31,732 nt of DNA from a virus. Of this stretch, positions 5,172 through 12,282 are shown piece after piece (position 1 is the stretch's first letter; each line of letters opens with the position of its first letter). The stretch lies in the IMG/VR virus record IMGVR_UViG_3300031227_010601, positions 1-31,732 of that record; one strand, written 5' to 3'. The notes beneath the pieces are model-generated. The model searched no databases. It was not told the origin of the DNA and saw only the letters and a list, made by a program, of their open reading frames with translations. The position numbers were made by a program, and so were the translations under genes.

Positions 5172-5717
5172 TTACTTATATTTTCTTCTAGTAATCTTAG
5201 ATACTTTACCTGTATCATCATCAGTAAAATCTTCTTCCCAAGATTCTATTTCTTTCTTTTTATTTCCAGTTGGTTTATAGGAATCTTGTTTATAATTTTG
5301 ATTACCCCATCCAGCATTTCTTCCATGAAAATCAGTTTCATCATCACTCATTACATCATCTCTTAAAATCCATCTTCCTTCAGAATTCTTTTTAATATAC
5401 TTCATTAGGTGTCCAAAATTCCTGGCATCACGTGAAGGAGTTTTAAATGCTCCTGACCAATAACCTCTATGTGGATTACCACCTCCACTTCTATATTTAT
5501 GTTCTTGTCCACTAAGTTCATCAGTAAATTTATGTGTCTTAGATGGTGTATTGTCAGCATCATATGTTCCTTCTCCATATGAATATTCATATGCGAATCT
5601 TATAATATCTGTATACCCTCTTCCTTCCGGACCTGCATCTCCAATGAATTGAAGAATATCATCAGTTTTTTTACCACGAGAAGAAACTCTTTCTTCATTA
5701 ACGGTTCTTGCTCTCAT
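5172..5717 (-). CDS. Hypothetical protein, possible winged-helix fold (181 aa)
   Basis: A soluble 181-aa protein with no recognised catalytic motif. Residues ~18-42 (DDILQFIGDAGPEGRGYTDI and on) and ~98-122 (ARNFGHLMKYIKKNSEGRWIL) look like a helix-turn-helix followed by a wing, as in small phage DNA-binding proteins. The middle is rich in Gly, Ser and His and the C-terminus is highly charged. This fold assignment is a guess from pattern. It lies just downstream of the membrane protein gene at 5739-6212. Confidence 0.6.
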   Translation of the reverse strand: MRARTVNEERVSSRGKKTDDILQFIGDAGPEGRGYTDIIRFAYEYSYGEGTYDADNTPSKTHKFTDELSGQEHKYRSGGGNPHRGYWSGAFKTPSRDARNFGHLMKYIKKNSEGRWILRDDVMSDDETDFHGRNAGWGNQNYKQDSYKPTGNKKKEIESWEEDFTDDDTGKVSKITRRKYK

Positions 5718-5738
5718 ATCTATTTCTTATTTTATTTC

Positions 5739-6212
5739 TTAAAAATATTGTAGTATAAACGCTAAACTAATTGATATAAAGGCTACTACCTCTGCCCACC
5801 ATAACTTGGTTTTTTTATCAAATATCACAATAGGTATCACAATCGCTGCGGCTATTGCAGTTAACCACCACATATCATGCATAAATATAATCGATAACTC
5901 TCCTAGAGCTATTCCTCCTATTGCTGCAATCATATGTACCTTCCTTATGAAATCTTGATGCATTTGGGCCGCTGCTCCAACAAACATAATACCAGCAGCT
6001 GCAAAAAACATTAAACCGTCACCATTAGCTAAAATTGCTGCGGGTAATGCAAATCCCCATAAAGCTAAAGTGAAAACAATATTCCACTTTTTAGGAAGAA
6101 CGTAATAACTTTCCGATATTGATTTCTGAACTCCATACTTAAATCCAATAAACATCGTATATGATATAAATATCACATTCATTAAAATCACTAAAATCTG
6201 TTGATAATCCAT
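5739..6212 (-). CDS. Integral membrane protein (157 aa)
   Basis: Five hydrophobic segments are visible at about residues 4-24, 44-62, 66-82, 92-112 and 114-152, the last long enough for two helices, separated by short loops (QKSISESYYVLPKK and FDKKTKLWW). There are no recognised transporter or enzyme motifs. It lies between the large structured RNA region and a putative DNA-binding protein. Function unknown; a role at the host inner membrane is expected from topology. Confidence 0.7.
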   Translation of the reverse strand: MDYQQILVILMNVIFISYTMFIGFKYGVQKSISESYYVLPKKWNIVFTLALWGFALPAAILANGDGLMFFAAAGIMFVGAAAQMHQDFIRKVHMIAAIGGIALGELSIIFMHDMWWLTAIAAAIVIPIVIFDKKTKLWWAEVVAFISISLAFILQYF

Positions 6213-6226
6213 AGTCTATATTATTT

Positions 6227-6838
6227 AGATTATTTATCTCACAGATTTTTTAATATTTTTAAAAGTAAAATGGTGCAACTGGAAAAAGTTTCCTACCGTG
6301 GCCCGGCAATCTCCAGATACACACCATTTGATTTTCTATAGTGCCTATCTATATACTGAATTCGGACTCATATGTGGAACTACACACTACAACAACCATC
6401 ATGTCCAAACCATTCGTCCAACACCGAACCTACTTCATACCCCAAAGTTGCATGGTGGTCTAGCGATCGCGGAATCGCATAAAGGCTAAAAGAATAAGTT
6501 GGATTTCTTCGCCCCGTTGGTATTTCTTTTACTAATCCCTACCACTAGGAAGATTTTCATTAATTATTATTTTCATTAGTCTGGCACTGATTTCTAATTT
6601 AAGATGATCGTCAACTTATACATCCGCCATTATTGCGGACTCCTTAGCCTATACATTAGAACTCTTAATCTTTGCTTTATCAGCGTGGTTTGCATCTAAG
6701 TGCCTCCCACCTAAAGAGTTCTAGGTTATAAGGAAGTGGTTGATTAGAATAATCAAAACTAATCCCAGTTTCTCAATTCATCGACGCCAAATCCCCCTAT
6801 GATTCGGGTTTAACTTTTCCTCTGAACAATAATAATCT
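6227..6838 (-). ncRNA. Candidate large structured RNA (~610 nt), non-coding region
   Basis: This stretch has no convincing frame on either strand. Its ends are complementary: AGATTATT (6227-6234) with AATAATCT (6831-6838) and CAGA (6242-6245) with TCTG (6821-6824). Inside are a perfect 9-bp helix AGAACTCTT/AAGAGTTCT (6658-6666 with 6714-6722), a 7-bp hairpin TTGATTA-GAA-TAATCAA (6740-6756) and a TCCGC/GCGGA hairpin. Size and phage setting recall large ornate phage RNAs such as GOLLD and ROOL, but I could not match sequence. Strand is inferred from neighbouring genes. Confidence 0.5.
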
Positions 6839-6849
6839 CAAAAAATATT

Positions 6850-7197
6850 TTAAAATACCCCTACTGAAGATGCAACAAACACACCAACAGCAGCCATAAT
6901 TAAGAATATCACTCCAAAAATTATAAGATTTCTCTTTTTAAGATTCTTTGAAGGTTTGTATTTTGTCGGTTCGTAAAATACCGGATCTGTATTTTCTTTA
7001 ACAACTTCAACCTTTTCTTCTGATTCATCGACATGTAAAGGAATTTCCTCTACCGGTGCTTCATTGATCTCAGTAACTGAAGTTTTCCTAACAGTCTTTT
7101 GTTCTCCATTATCGAATAAAATTTTCCAACTTTTTGTAGTTTCACCGTTAATAACTCCAAGAAGTTCATCATAAGCTACTTTGTCACCAATTTTCAT
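6850..7197 (-). CDS. Tail-anchored small membrane protein (115 aa)
   Basis: Residues 1-45 look like a small beta-rich SH3-like domain (MKIGDKVAYDELLGVINGE, then KILFDNGEQKTVRKTSV). An acidic linker follows, and residues ~90-113 form a single C-terminal membrane helix after KKRN. It would expose the beta domain to the cytoplasm, anchored in the inner membrane. It has its own GTTATATTA promoter and precedes the large RNA region. Function unknown. Confidence 0.65.
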   Translation of the reverse strand: MKIGDKVAYDELLGVINGETTKSWKILFDNGEQKTVRKTSVTEINEAPVEEIPLHVDESEEKVEVVKENTDPVFYEPTKYKPSKNLKKRNLIIFGVIFLIMAAVGVFVASSVGVF

Positions 7198-7224
7198 AAT
7201 TATGTTGTTTAAATATTATAGTCT

Positions 7225-7255
7225 TAATATAACAAAAAGTTTTGGGATAAAAAAA
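7225..7255 (-). promoter_or_regulatory. GTTATATTA-family promoter
   Basis: Minus strand: T run, TATCCC, ten bases, TTGTTATATTA. It lies 28 bases before the start of the tail-anchored protein gene. Confidence 0.65.
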
Positions 7256-7280
7256 TTATTTGGCATTTATTTTCAAAAAA

Positions 7281-7559
7281 TTATCTACCCATTTCATTTC
7301 CACGCCAATCTGGTACATCCTCATCACCCATTCCACCTCTTGGTGCGCGGGGTACTTCATCCCAAGTAGATTTTGCTTCTTTTTCTCCTACCATATCAAT
7401 AGTCCAATCTCTCAACTTACCCATGAAATATTGTAAGTCGTCATCACTTAATTTCTTAAATACATTTGATCGTAACCTTTGAATTTCTTCCATGAAAAGT
7501 TCGTCAACCTTTTCATTAAATGTTACTTTTTCATTTAAACTTTCTTTAACTAATTTCAT
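7281..7559 (-). CDS. Hypothetical protein (92 aa)
   Basis: A 92-aa soluble protein, helical in its first 60 residues and followed by a Gly/Pro/Asp-rich tail ending in WRGNEMGR. It begins 14 nt before the upstream gene ends, so the two are probably translationally coupled. No known domain is recognised. Confidence 0.65.
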   Translation of the reverse strand: MKLVKESLNEKVTFNEKVDELFMEEIQRLRSNVFKKLSDDDLQYFMGKLRDWTIDMVGEKEAKSTWDEVPRAPRGGMGDEDVPDWRGNEMGR

Positions 7560-8481
7560 GTTGTGTAATTTTTTTTAAAAATTCATCTATTATTTCTTTT
7601 AATTCTTCCCAATCATCTGTAAATTCTACCTCTCCATATCTAGTACCTACTCTTGTAATCTCTCCATCTTCTACAGTATATGTTATAAGAGAATCTACAT
7701 CTTGGAAATCTAGATTGAAATTAAACCAAAACATTTGTTGGATATTATCATGTGAACCGATTAAATTACACCAAACATCCTCATTTCCAAAACAATATGA
7801 TCTGGACAAAATATTATTTTCATTCGCAGCATCCATTGCTTTAAATGTTTTAATATCAACTAATAGGTTTTTATCATCTTCAAATACTATTTCAGCATCT
7901 TCATCACTAAACTTAGAAAAGAATTGAGAATATTCGTTTTTTGTTATATTTCTAAATGTCAATAATTCATCTTGAATCACATCATATAATTCTTTAGATG
8001 ATTTATATCTTCTTCCATGAGTTCCTAAAAACTTTTTAACATATTCCAATGATTTAGGTACTGCTTTATCATCAGATTTAGCGCTTTTTAATAATTTCCA
8101 AATTTTTTCATCAAACAAATCACTTACTTCTTTTTTAATTCCTGATGTAAATTGATTCTCCCATTGTTTCTCAAAACCATCTTTTATATCATTATCAAAT
8201 TCTTCAAATGAATTAAATGAATCAATATTTCCTAATTTGATTTTTTTATTCTTAGCTCTTAAAAAGAACATGTGAGCATTTTTTAATTTCCAAAACGGAG
8301 TTCCCGAATACATCCATTCTGTAAATTTTCCTGCTAACCCTGGGGTTTTTTCAATTAATTTTCTAAGTTTAACATAATCTGGATCATTTGAGTCCTTTCC
8401 TTTATCAGCCAAAATCTTTTTAGATTGTTGAATGTTTTCGTAAATTCGCGTGAATTCTTTTATTGTGATGAAGTCTTTCAT
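7546..8481 (-). CDS. Hypothetical phage protein (311 aa)
   Basis: A 311-aa soluble protein starting MKDFITIKEFTRIYEN. I chose this ATG because it overlaps the upstream stop as ATGA; an ATG three codons earlier is also possible. The first ~160 residues are helical and charged. The C-terminal part has a SRSYCFGNEDVWCNLIGSHDN stretch followed by beta strands with an acidic end, an arrangement reminiscent of phage proteins with a conserved W-C core. No enzymatic motif is recognised. It forms an operon with 8478-8672 and 7281-7559. Confidence 0.65.
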   Translation of the reverse strand: MKDFITIKEFTRIYENIQQSKKILADKGKDSNDPDYVKLRKLIEKTPGLAGKFTEWMYSGTPFWKLKNAHMFFLRAKNKKIKLGNIDSFNSFEEFDNDIKDGFEKQWENQFTSGIKKEVSDLFDEKIWKLLKSAKSDDKAVPKSLEYVKKFLGTHGRRYKSSKELYDVIQDELLTFRNITKNEYSQFFSKFSDEDAEIVFEDDKNLLVDIKTFKAMDAANENNILSRSYCFGNEDVWCNLIGSHDNIQQMFWFNFNLDFQDVDSLITYTVEDGEITRVGTRYGEVEFTDDWEELKEIIDEFLKKITQHEIS

Positions 8482-8672
8482 TTTATCCATGCATTTTTTA
8501 CTGTTGGATTCTTTTTCACTTTTGCTATATATTGCCAAGGAGCTTCAATACAAGGATATTCTTTTTGATATCCTGACATATATTGTACAACTACAGTATA
8601 TTGTTTTGGTCTAAGATTTCCTTCAAATCCTTCGAAAAAATCTTCCTTTAAGTTTTTATAGAAAAATGACAT
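8478..8672 (-). CDS. Hypothetical protein (64 aa)
   Basis: A 64-aa mixed alpha/beta protein with no membrane segment or known motif. It opens a three-gene operon with ATGA coupling to the next gene. A TATATAAAATAAA motif ends two bases before its ATG, as at the homing genes, though this protein is not a nuclease. Confidence 0.6.
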   Translation of the reverse strand: MSFFYKNLKEDFFEGFEGNLRPKQYTVVVQYMSGYQKEYPCIEAPWQYIAKVKKNPTVKNAWIK

Positions 8673-8674
8673 AT

Positions 8675-8689
8675 TTATTTTATATATCT
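8675..8689 (-). promoter_or_regulatory. TATATAAAATAAA promoter-like motif
   Basis: GATATATAAAATAAA on the minus strand directly before the ATG of the 64-aa gene. It is one of the few such motifs not attached to a homing endonuclease. Confidence 0.5.
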
Positions 8690-8693
8690 AAAT

Positions 8694-8724
8694 AAAAAAG
8701 CCCTACCAAATAAATGATAGAGCT
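8694..8724 (-). terminator. Rho-independent terminator after RNA element copy 4
   Basis: On the minus strand AGCTCTA (n12) TAGGGCT is followed by TTTTT. It lies just downstream of the fourth pseudoknot element in minus-strand orientation and upstream of the next gene. This supports minus-strand transcription of the element as a separate RNA. Confidence 0.7.
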
Positions 8725-8736
8725 TCTTATTTTAAA

Positions 8737-9005
8737 TTTCTGAGATTACTGTATAGCGATCATTTAGTGTTTTGATCACGGAAAGTTTTAATTAAACCAG
8801 ACTTTCCAATACTGTTCTAAGTGTATTACTACCAGCCATCTTAGATTCCTGACCTTTTCTGCCTCCTCCGAAGAGTTACATCATGCCGAGTGCGGATTTT
8901 TAAACCAGTTTAGAGGTTGCCCCTAAACCCATTCATCGTTTGCTGATTGTATAATCAAGGCCGAGGCCTTAGTTTACGAAGTAACGCATATACTTACTAC
9001 AGAAA
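8737..9005 (-). ncRNA. Pseudoknotted RNA element, copy 4 (long form)
   Basis: Closing stem TTTCTG (8737-8742) with CAGAAA (9000-9005). The hairpin GAAGTAAC/TTACTAC at 8979-8999 carries CGC-A-TATAC (8985-8993), which pairs perfectly with GTATA-GCG (8751-8758) leaving the same bulged A as copy 3. The middle is longer (~220 nt) than in the tRNA-cluster copies and includes further inverted repeats. It stands alone between two protein genes with its own terminator, so it is a free-standing RNA rather than a tRNA spacer. No gene lies in this ~420-nt gap. Confidence 0.68.
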
Positions 9006-9093
9006 ATATTATAAAGAACGTTTTTACATATTATATATGATACAATATAACCTTTTTATGACAACTTGTTGCACAAGTTTTGTTAAATTTTTG

Positions 9094-9336
9094 TTAATAT
9101 TCCCTCTTTTCAAATATTCGAGGGAATCCATATTCATATTTTTTGGCAATTTCTCTAGAATCATTAATCATTTTAATGAAATCTGGAACTTCTGTATTAG
9201 GCGATGATCGTATTTCATTTCTCCATTCTTCTGGATAACTCCATTGAGGAGTGTTAATTCCAGTACCTTTTTTCACTGGATGTTTTACAAATCCTAAAAT
9301 GTTTGCTATTTTTTCGTTTTGTTCTTTGTGGGTCAT
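9094..9336 (-). CDS. Hypothetical protein (80 aa)
   Basis: An 80-aa soluble protein. The pattern EKIANILGF, then TPQWSYPEEW and PDFIKMINDSREIAKKYEYG resembles small phage proteins of the ABA-sandwich type, with a G-F/W core near the start. This is a weak resemblance. It starts 4 nt after the stop of nadR and so is the last gene of that operon. Confidence 0.6.
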   Translation of the reverse strand: MTHKEQNEKIANILGFVKHPVKKGTGINTPQWSYPEEWRNEIRSSPNTEVPDFIKMINDSREIAKKYEYGFPRIFEKREY

Positions 9337-9340
9337 AATT

Positions 9341-10375
9341 TTAAAATTGAGTTAGAAATTTATCAACATGTGCAATTACTTTTGCTAACCTATGCTCATA
9401 TCCATCATATCCAAGAGGATCTACATAATCGTTAGGTGGAAATTCAAAAAATGTAGGAGTTATTCCGGCATCATCAAATCCCTTTCTATGAATTAAAGCT
9501 AATTCATCTCTTTCTTTCTTTGGCATCCTTGTTCCATCATTTTTCCAAGGAGTGTCTTTAGTTAAGAAAATATACTCATCCATTACATTTGCTTTAGTTA
9601 CCCATTGAGGAACTTTGAGATCTCTGTTAAATAAATGTTTAGCATAAGATTTCGTAATTACTACATCAGTATCAACAAACAAAACTTTCCTTGCCATACG
9701 AGTATGTTTCAAAATAGCTCTGGCATGTTCAGAAGCAACTAAATTCAAATCACTAAAGGTACATTCCCTTGTATCAGGAACTAATTCTCTTCCTAATTCA
9801 GGACACCATGCTGTATTATAATGATCTGCCAATTGTTGACACATAGTAGTTTTGCCAGTGGATTCGGTTCCTACGATTGCAATTTTCTTTGTGTAATAAT
9901 CTTTTGCAAAATTATTCAACATATTCCAATGAGTGATTGGCTTTTGTCTTATCATGGTTCCACTTATAGGAACAATGGTTCTGGCTTGATTAAAAACTAA
10001 GTTTTCTGCTCCCATAGCTTTTGCAAAGAAATCTCCATAATCTTCAGAGCTAAAAACCCTATCAAACTTACCAAAATTTTCTGCAATATGCTTACCCCAC
10101 CATACACTGAGATCATCATAGCTTAAGTCTTCTGGGTGAGATATATTATCCCCTAATACAGTTATCTTGGGGTCATTAATATAGGTCGAGATGACCCAGT
10201 GTAAACGATACTTAAGTGGAATTGGTTCACCTTCTCTGGCTCCAACTAATATTGTTAAATGATCACATTTACTTTTAGCGTATTCAATTAAAGCCTCATG
10301 ACCTTTATGAAATGGCATTGCCTTCATGATTATAAAACCCTTAATTAACTTGATAGAATTCTTTTGTTTGTTCAT
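9341..10375 (-). CDS. nadR: Bifunctional NMN adenylyltransferase / ribosylnicotinamide kinase (NadR type)
   Basis: This 344-aa protein has two domains. Residues 13-145 are an HxGH nucleotidyltransferase: FHKGH at 22-26 binds ATP phosphates and ISGTMIR at 137-143 is the signature near the end. This domain adenylylates NMN to NAD. Residues 162-344 are a P-loop kinase with GTESTGKTT at 169-177, as in NadR ribosylnicotinamide kinase, which makes NMN from nicotinamide riboside. The N-terminal helix-turn-helix repressor domain of enterobacterial NadR is absent, so it is probably purely enzymatic. The gene start overlaps the end of an inserted homing gene by 35 nt. Confidence 0.88.
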   Translation of the reverse strand: MNKQKNSIKLIKGFIIMKAMPFHKGHEALIEYAKSKCDHLTILVGAREGEPIPLKYRLHWVISTYINDPKITVLGDNISHPEDLSYDDLSVWWGKHIAENFGKFDRVFSSEDYGDFFAKAMGAENLVFNQARTIVPISGTMIRQKPITHWNMLNNFAKDYYTKKIAIVGTESTGKTTMCQQLADHYNTAWCPELGRELVPDTRECTFSDLNLVASEHARAILKHTRMARKVLFVDTDVVITKSYAKHLFNRDLKVPQWVTKANVMDEYIFLTKDTPWKNDGTRMPKKERDELALIHRKGFDDAGITPTFFEFPPNDYVDPLGYDGYEHRLAKVIAHVDKFLTQF

Positions 10376-11135
10376 TATATCTATAAAATTTACATTCTAA
10401 TAAATCTATTATTTCTTTTTGTCTTGTTTTATCTTTTTCTATAAGTTCTCCATTCTTATAATGTGCTGCCTCGTCATATTCAATGACTATATTTTTCTCT
10501 TTATCATATGCATCTACAAAATATCCTAATTCTTCAATATGAAATTCTCCACCATTTTTAGCATGTATTAAATTCCAATCTTTTTCTTTAGATAAATTAT
10601 CAAAAAATAAACATGCTTTGTAATTATACCTTGGAGTTATTCCACCATTTTTATCTTTTATATAATTGATGGCAGAAATTCTCATTTTTTTAATAGTTTC
10701 GGGAGTGTTTTTTCTACCTGTGTTTTTTTCAGCAACTATTTTCCAAGGATTTTTCTTTCGAATTTTCTCTTTTACATCTGGCCAAGTAAATGGATTTTCA
10801 TTTTCTTCTCGCCATTTTTCTAATGATTTTTTCGTAGTTTCTGGCATTTGTTTTCCAAAAGCCGGATTTCCCTTTCCTTTTCTATTACAACTTTGACAAA
10901 AATGTTCATTTATATTTTCATCTAAATCACATAAACGCTTTTCTATAAACTTTCCGCAATCATCACATATAACTTCTATTTTCTCTCTTCTATGTGATGA
11001 TGTTTTCAATAATGTCCATTGAATATCAAATTCATCTCCAACCTCTACATCTTTTTCGAGAATTTTTTTATAAAACCATTTATTTCTATAATTTTCAATT
11101 TTAATCCTAAGTGTTTGGTTTCCTTTTATAAACAT
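10341..11135 (-). CDS. Homing endonuclease, zinc finger + NUMOD3 + VSR-like (EDxHD) nuclease
   Basis: A 264-aa protein. A zinc ribbon (CDDCGKF...CQSC) lies near residue 57-84. NUMOD3-like DNA-contact motifs follow (GKGNPAFGK and NTPETIKKMR). The C-terminal nuclease contains GYFVDAYD, IEYDEAAHY and KDKTRQKEIIDLLECKFYR. The E-x-D...H...D..R arrangement matches VSR-like/EDxHD homing nucleases. It lies directly upstream of nadR and overlaps its start codon, a typical free-standing insertion next to a conserved gene. TATATAAAATAAA precedes it. Confidence 0.75.
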   Translation of the reverse strand: MFIKGNQTLRIKIENYRNKWFYKKILEKDVEVGDEFDIQWTLLKTSSHRREKIEVICDDCGKFIEKRLCDLDENINEHFCQSCNRKGKGNPAFGKQMPETTKKSLEKWREENENPFTWPDVKEKIRKKNPWKIVAEKNTGRKNTPETIKKMRISAINYIKDKNGGITPRYNYKACLFFDNLSKEKDWNLIHAKNGGEFHIEELGYFVDAYDKEKNIVIEYDEAAHYKNGELIEKDKTRQKEIIDLLECKFYRYNEQTKEFYQVN

Positions 11136-11138
11136 ATT

Positions 11139-11155
11139 TTTATTTTATATATTCA
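11139..11155 (-). promoter_or_regulatory. TATATAAAATAAA promoter-like motif
   Basis: ATGAATATATAAAATAAA on the minus strand, just before the homing gene's ATG; member of the same motif family. Confidence 0.55.
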
Positions 11156-11208
11156 TAGAATAAAACCACTTTATACCATTTCATAAAAGACATGATACAA
11201 TCCTTTTA

Positions 11209-11451
11209 TTATGGGTATACAACTAAGCATCTTGGTTTGCTACAAATTTCTTTCCATTCATCCTCTTCCATACAAGCGTCATCAGCTGTCCATGCAAGAT
11301 TATAAATTTCACTTTCACTTTCTTTATAAACACATTCAGGATCTGCTCCTTGAGCAATCTCATATCCATTTCCTTCTGCATCTCTTTGTACTATAACTTG
11401 CATATCATCTGGCAAGTTTTTGATAATTTCTTTTAGTTCTTTTACATTCAT
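11209..11451 (-). CDS. Hypothetical protein (80 aa)
   Basis: I start this gene at MNVKELKEIIKNLPDDMQ because its ATG overlaps the upstream TGA (ATGA). The 80-aa product resembles small phage proteins that begin with a helix and a D-M-x-V strand followed by acidic residues (QRDAEGNGYE). Function unknown. It closes the macro-domain operon. Confidence 0.65.
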   Translation of the reverse strand: MNVKELKEIIKNLPDDMQVIVQRDAEGNGYEIAQGADPECVYKESESEIYNLAWTADDACMEEDEWKEICSKPRCLVVYP

Positions 11452-11609
11452 ATGTTTAACGCTTTTATTAATTTTTTTCTTCCAAACCAGATGATTGCTA
11501 TACATGACCAGTTTACTATCAACAATCCAGTTACATCAAAAAGTAAATATCCTGCCAAATTAAGTAATGACCATAAAAATCCTATCAACAAAACTCCTTT
11601 ACCTTTCAT
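11448..11609 (-). CDS. Small two-helix membrane protein (53 aa)
   Basis: A 53-aa protein with two membrane helices (GVLLIGFLWSLLNLAGYLLF and TGLLIVNWSCIAIIWF) and a basic C-terminus. It is linked by ATGA overlaps both to the macro-domain gene before it and to the 80-aa gene after it, which strongly supports it as a real gene. Function unknown. Confidence 0.7.
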   Translation of the reverse strand: MKGKGVLLIGFLWSLLNLAGYLLFDVTGLLIVNWSCIAIIWFGRKKLIKALNI

Positions 11610-12085
11610 GATCCATCATAATTTACGATCCAAACATCCATTGCGTTTAGTTCAGTTTCAATAATTTCTTTAATTCTATTCCAGTCTCCACCAGCTAAAC
11701 CAGCTCCAATTTTTGGTAATCCAATAGTTTTGCCCTTGAATACATGATTAATTTTGCGCATACACAAAGTCAATGCTTCATAATCAATAGGTGCGCTGAC
11801 TCCATCTTTATGATTCCTACCATAATGATATTGAGTGTATGAATTCACTACAGCTAGTTCATGATTTTGATTCATAATTAGCCATTCATAGTCAATTTCT
11901 CCTAATTTATTTTTATTGCCTCTATGTTTAGCTGCTTCCATTGGATAATTATCACAACCAAAAGCCTTTGCCATTTGTGGAGCAATCCCTGCACCCATTT
12001 GGCAAAAACAATTACAACCATGAGTTATAACATCAAAATGTCCTTCCTTAGCTAATTTTATTAAATCTCCATCTCTTTCTCTCAT
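11606..12085 (-). CDS. Macro-domain protein (ADP-ribose binding/phosphatase type)
   Basis: The whole 159-aa protein is one macro domain. The start GDLIKLAKEGHFDVITHGCN, the glycine loop MGAGIA and the later LPKIGAGLAGGDW loop form the ADP-ribose pocket. Short single-domain members are often ADP-ribose-1''-phosphate phosphatases or deacylases of O-acetyl-ADP-ribose. Beside NAD salvage genes it could clear ADP-ribose derivatives made by host NAD-cleaving or ADP-ribosylating enzymes, or by tRNA repair; this role is inference. It is coupled by ATGA to genes on both sides. Confidence 0.85.
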   Translation of the reverse strand: MRERDGDLIKLAKEGHFDVITHGCNCFCQMGAGIAPQMAKAFGCDNYPMEAAKHRGNKNKLGEIDYEWLIMNQNHELAVVNSYTQYHYGRNHKDGVSAPIDYEALTLCMRKINHVFKGKTIGLPKIGAGLAGGDWNRIKEIIETELNAMDVWIVNYDGS

Positions 12086-12282
12086 AATGTAATTTTATAA
12101 CAAGATTTCATAATTTTCATTTTTCCTTTTTCGTCATCAACAAGCAAAACTACCCTAGCATTTTTAAAGGGATCCAATGCTCGTGCTATATCAGTGTATT
12201 GAATTTCTTTGAATTTCTTCTCTCTTCCTTCCATAGTTAAATCTCCTAGACCTAACGTTAAAATTCCGTTTGCTTCTCTCAT
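12082..12282 (-). CDS. Hypothetical protein (66 aa)
   Basis: A 66-aa soluble protein, starting MREANGILTLGLGDLTMEGRE, between the TonB-dependent receptor (TAATG overlap) and the macro-domain gene (ATGA overlap). Its tight coupling shows it is translated with them. No known domain. Confidence 0.65.
   Translation of the reverse strand: MREANGILTLGLGDLTMEGREKKFKEIQYTDIARALDPFKNARVVLLVDDEKGKMKIMKSCYKITL

Noticed and set aside
6298-6489. 63-codon plus-strand frame
   Set aside because: It lies inside the structured non-coding region, has no start context and an unlikely composition (many His, Thr, Pro).
6227-6838. RNase P RNA or tmRNA
   Set aside because: Short resemblances exist (GAGGAAAAGTT; GGGGGATTTGGCGTCGATG on the minus strand), but the other conserved regions, a tRNA-like 3' end and an ALAA-type tag were not found.
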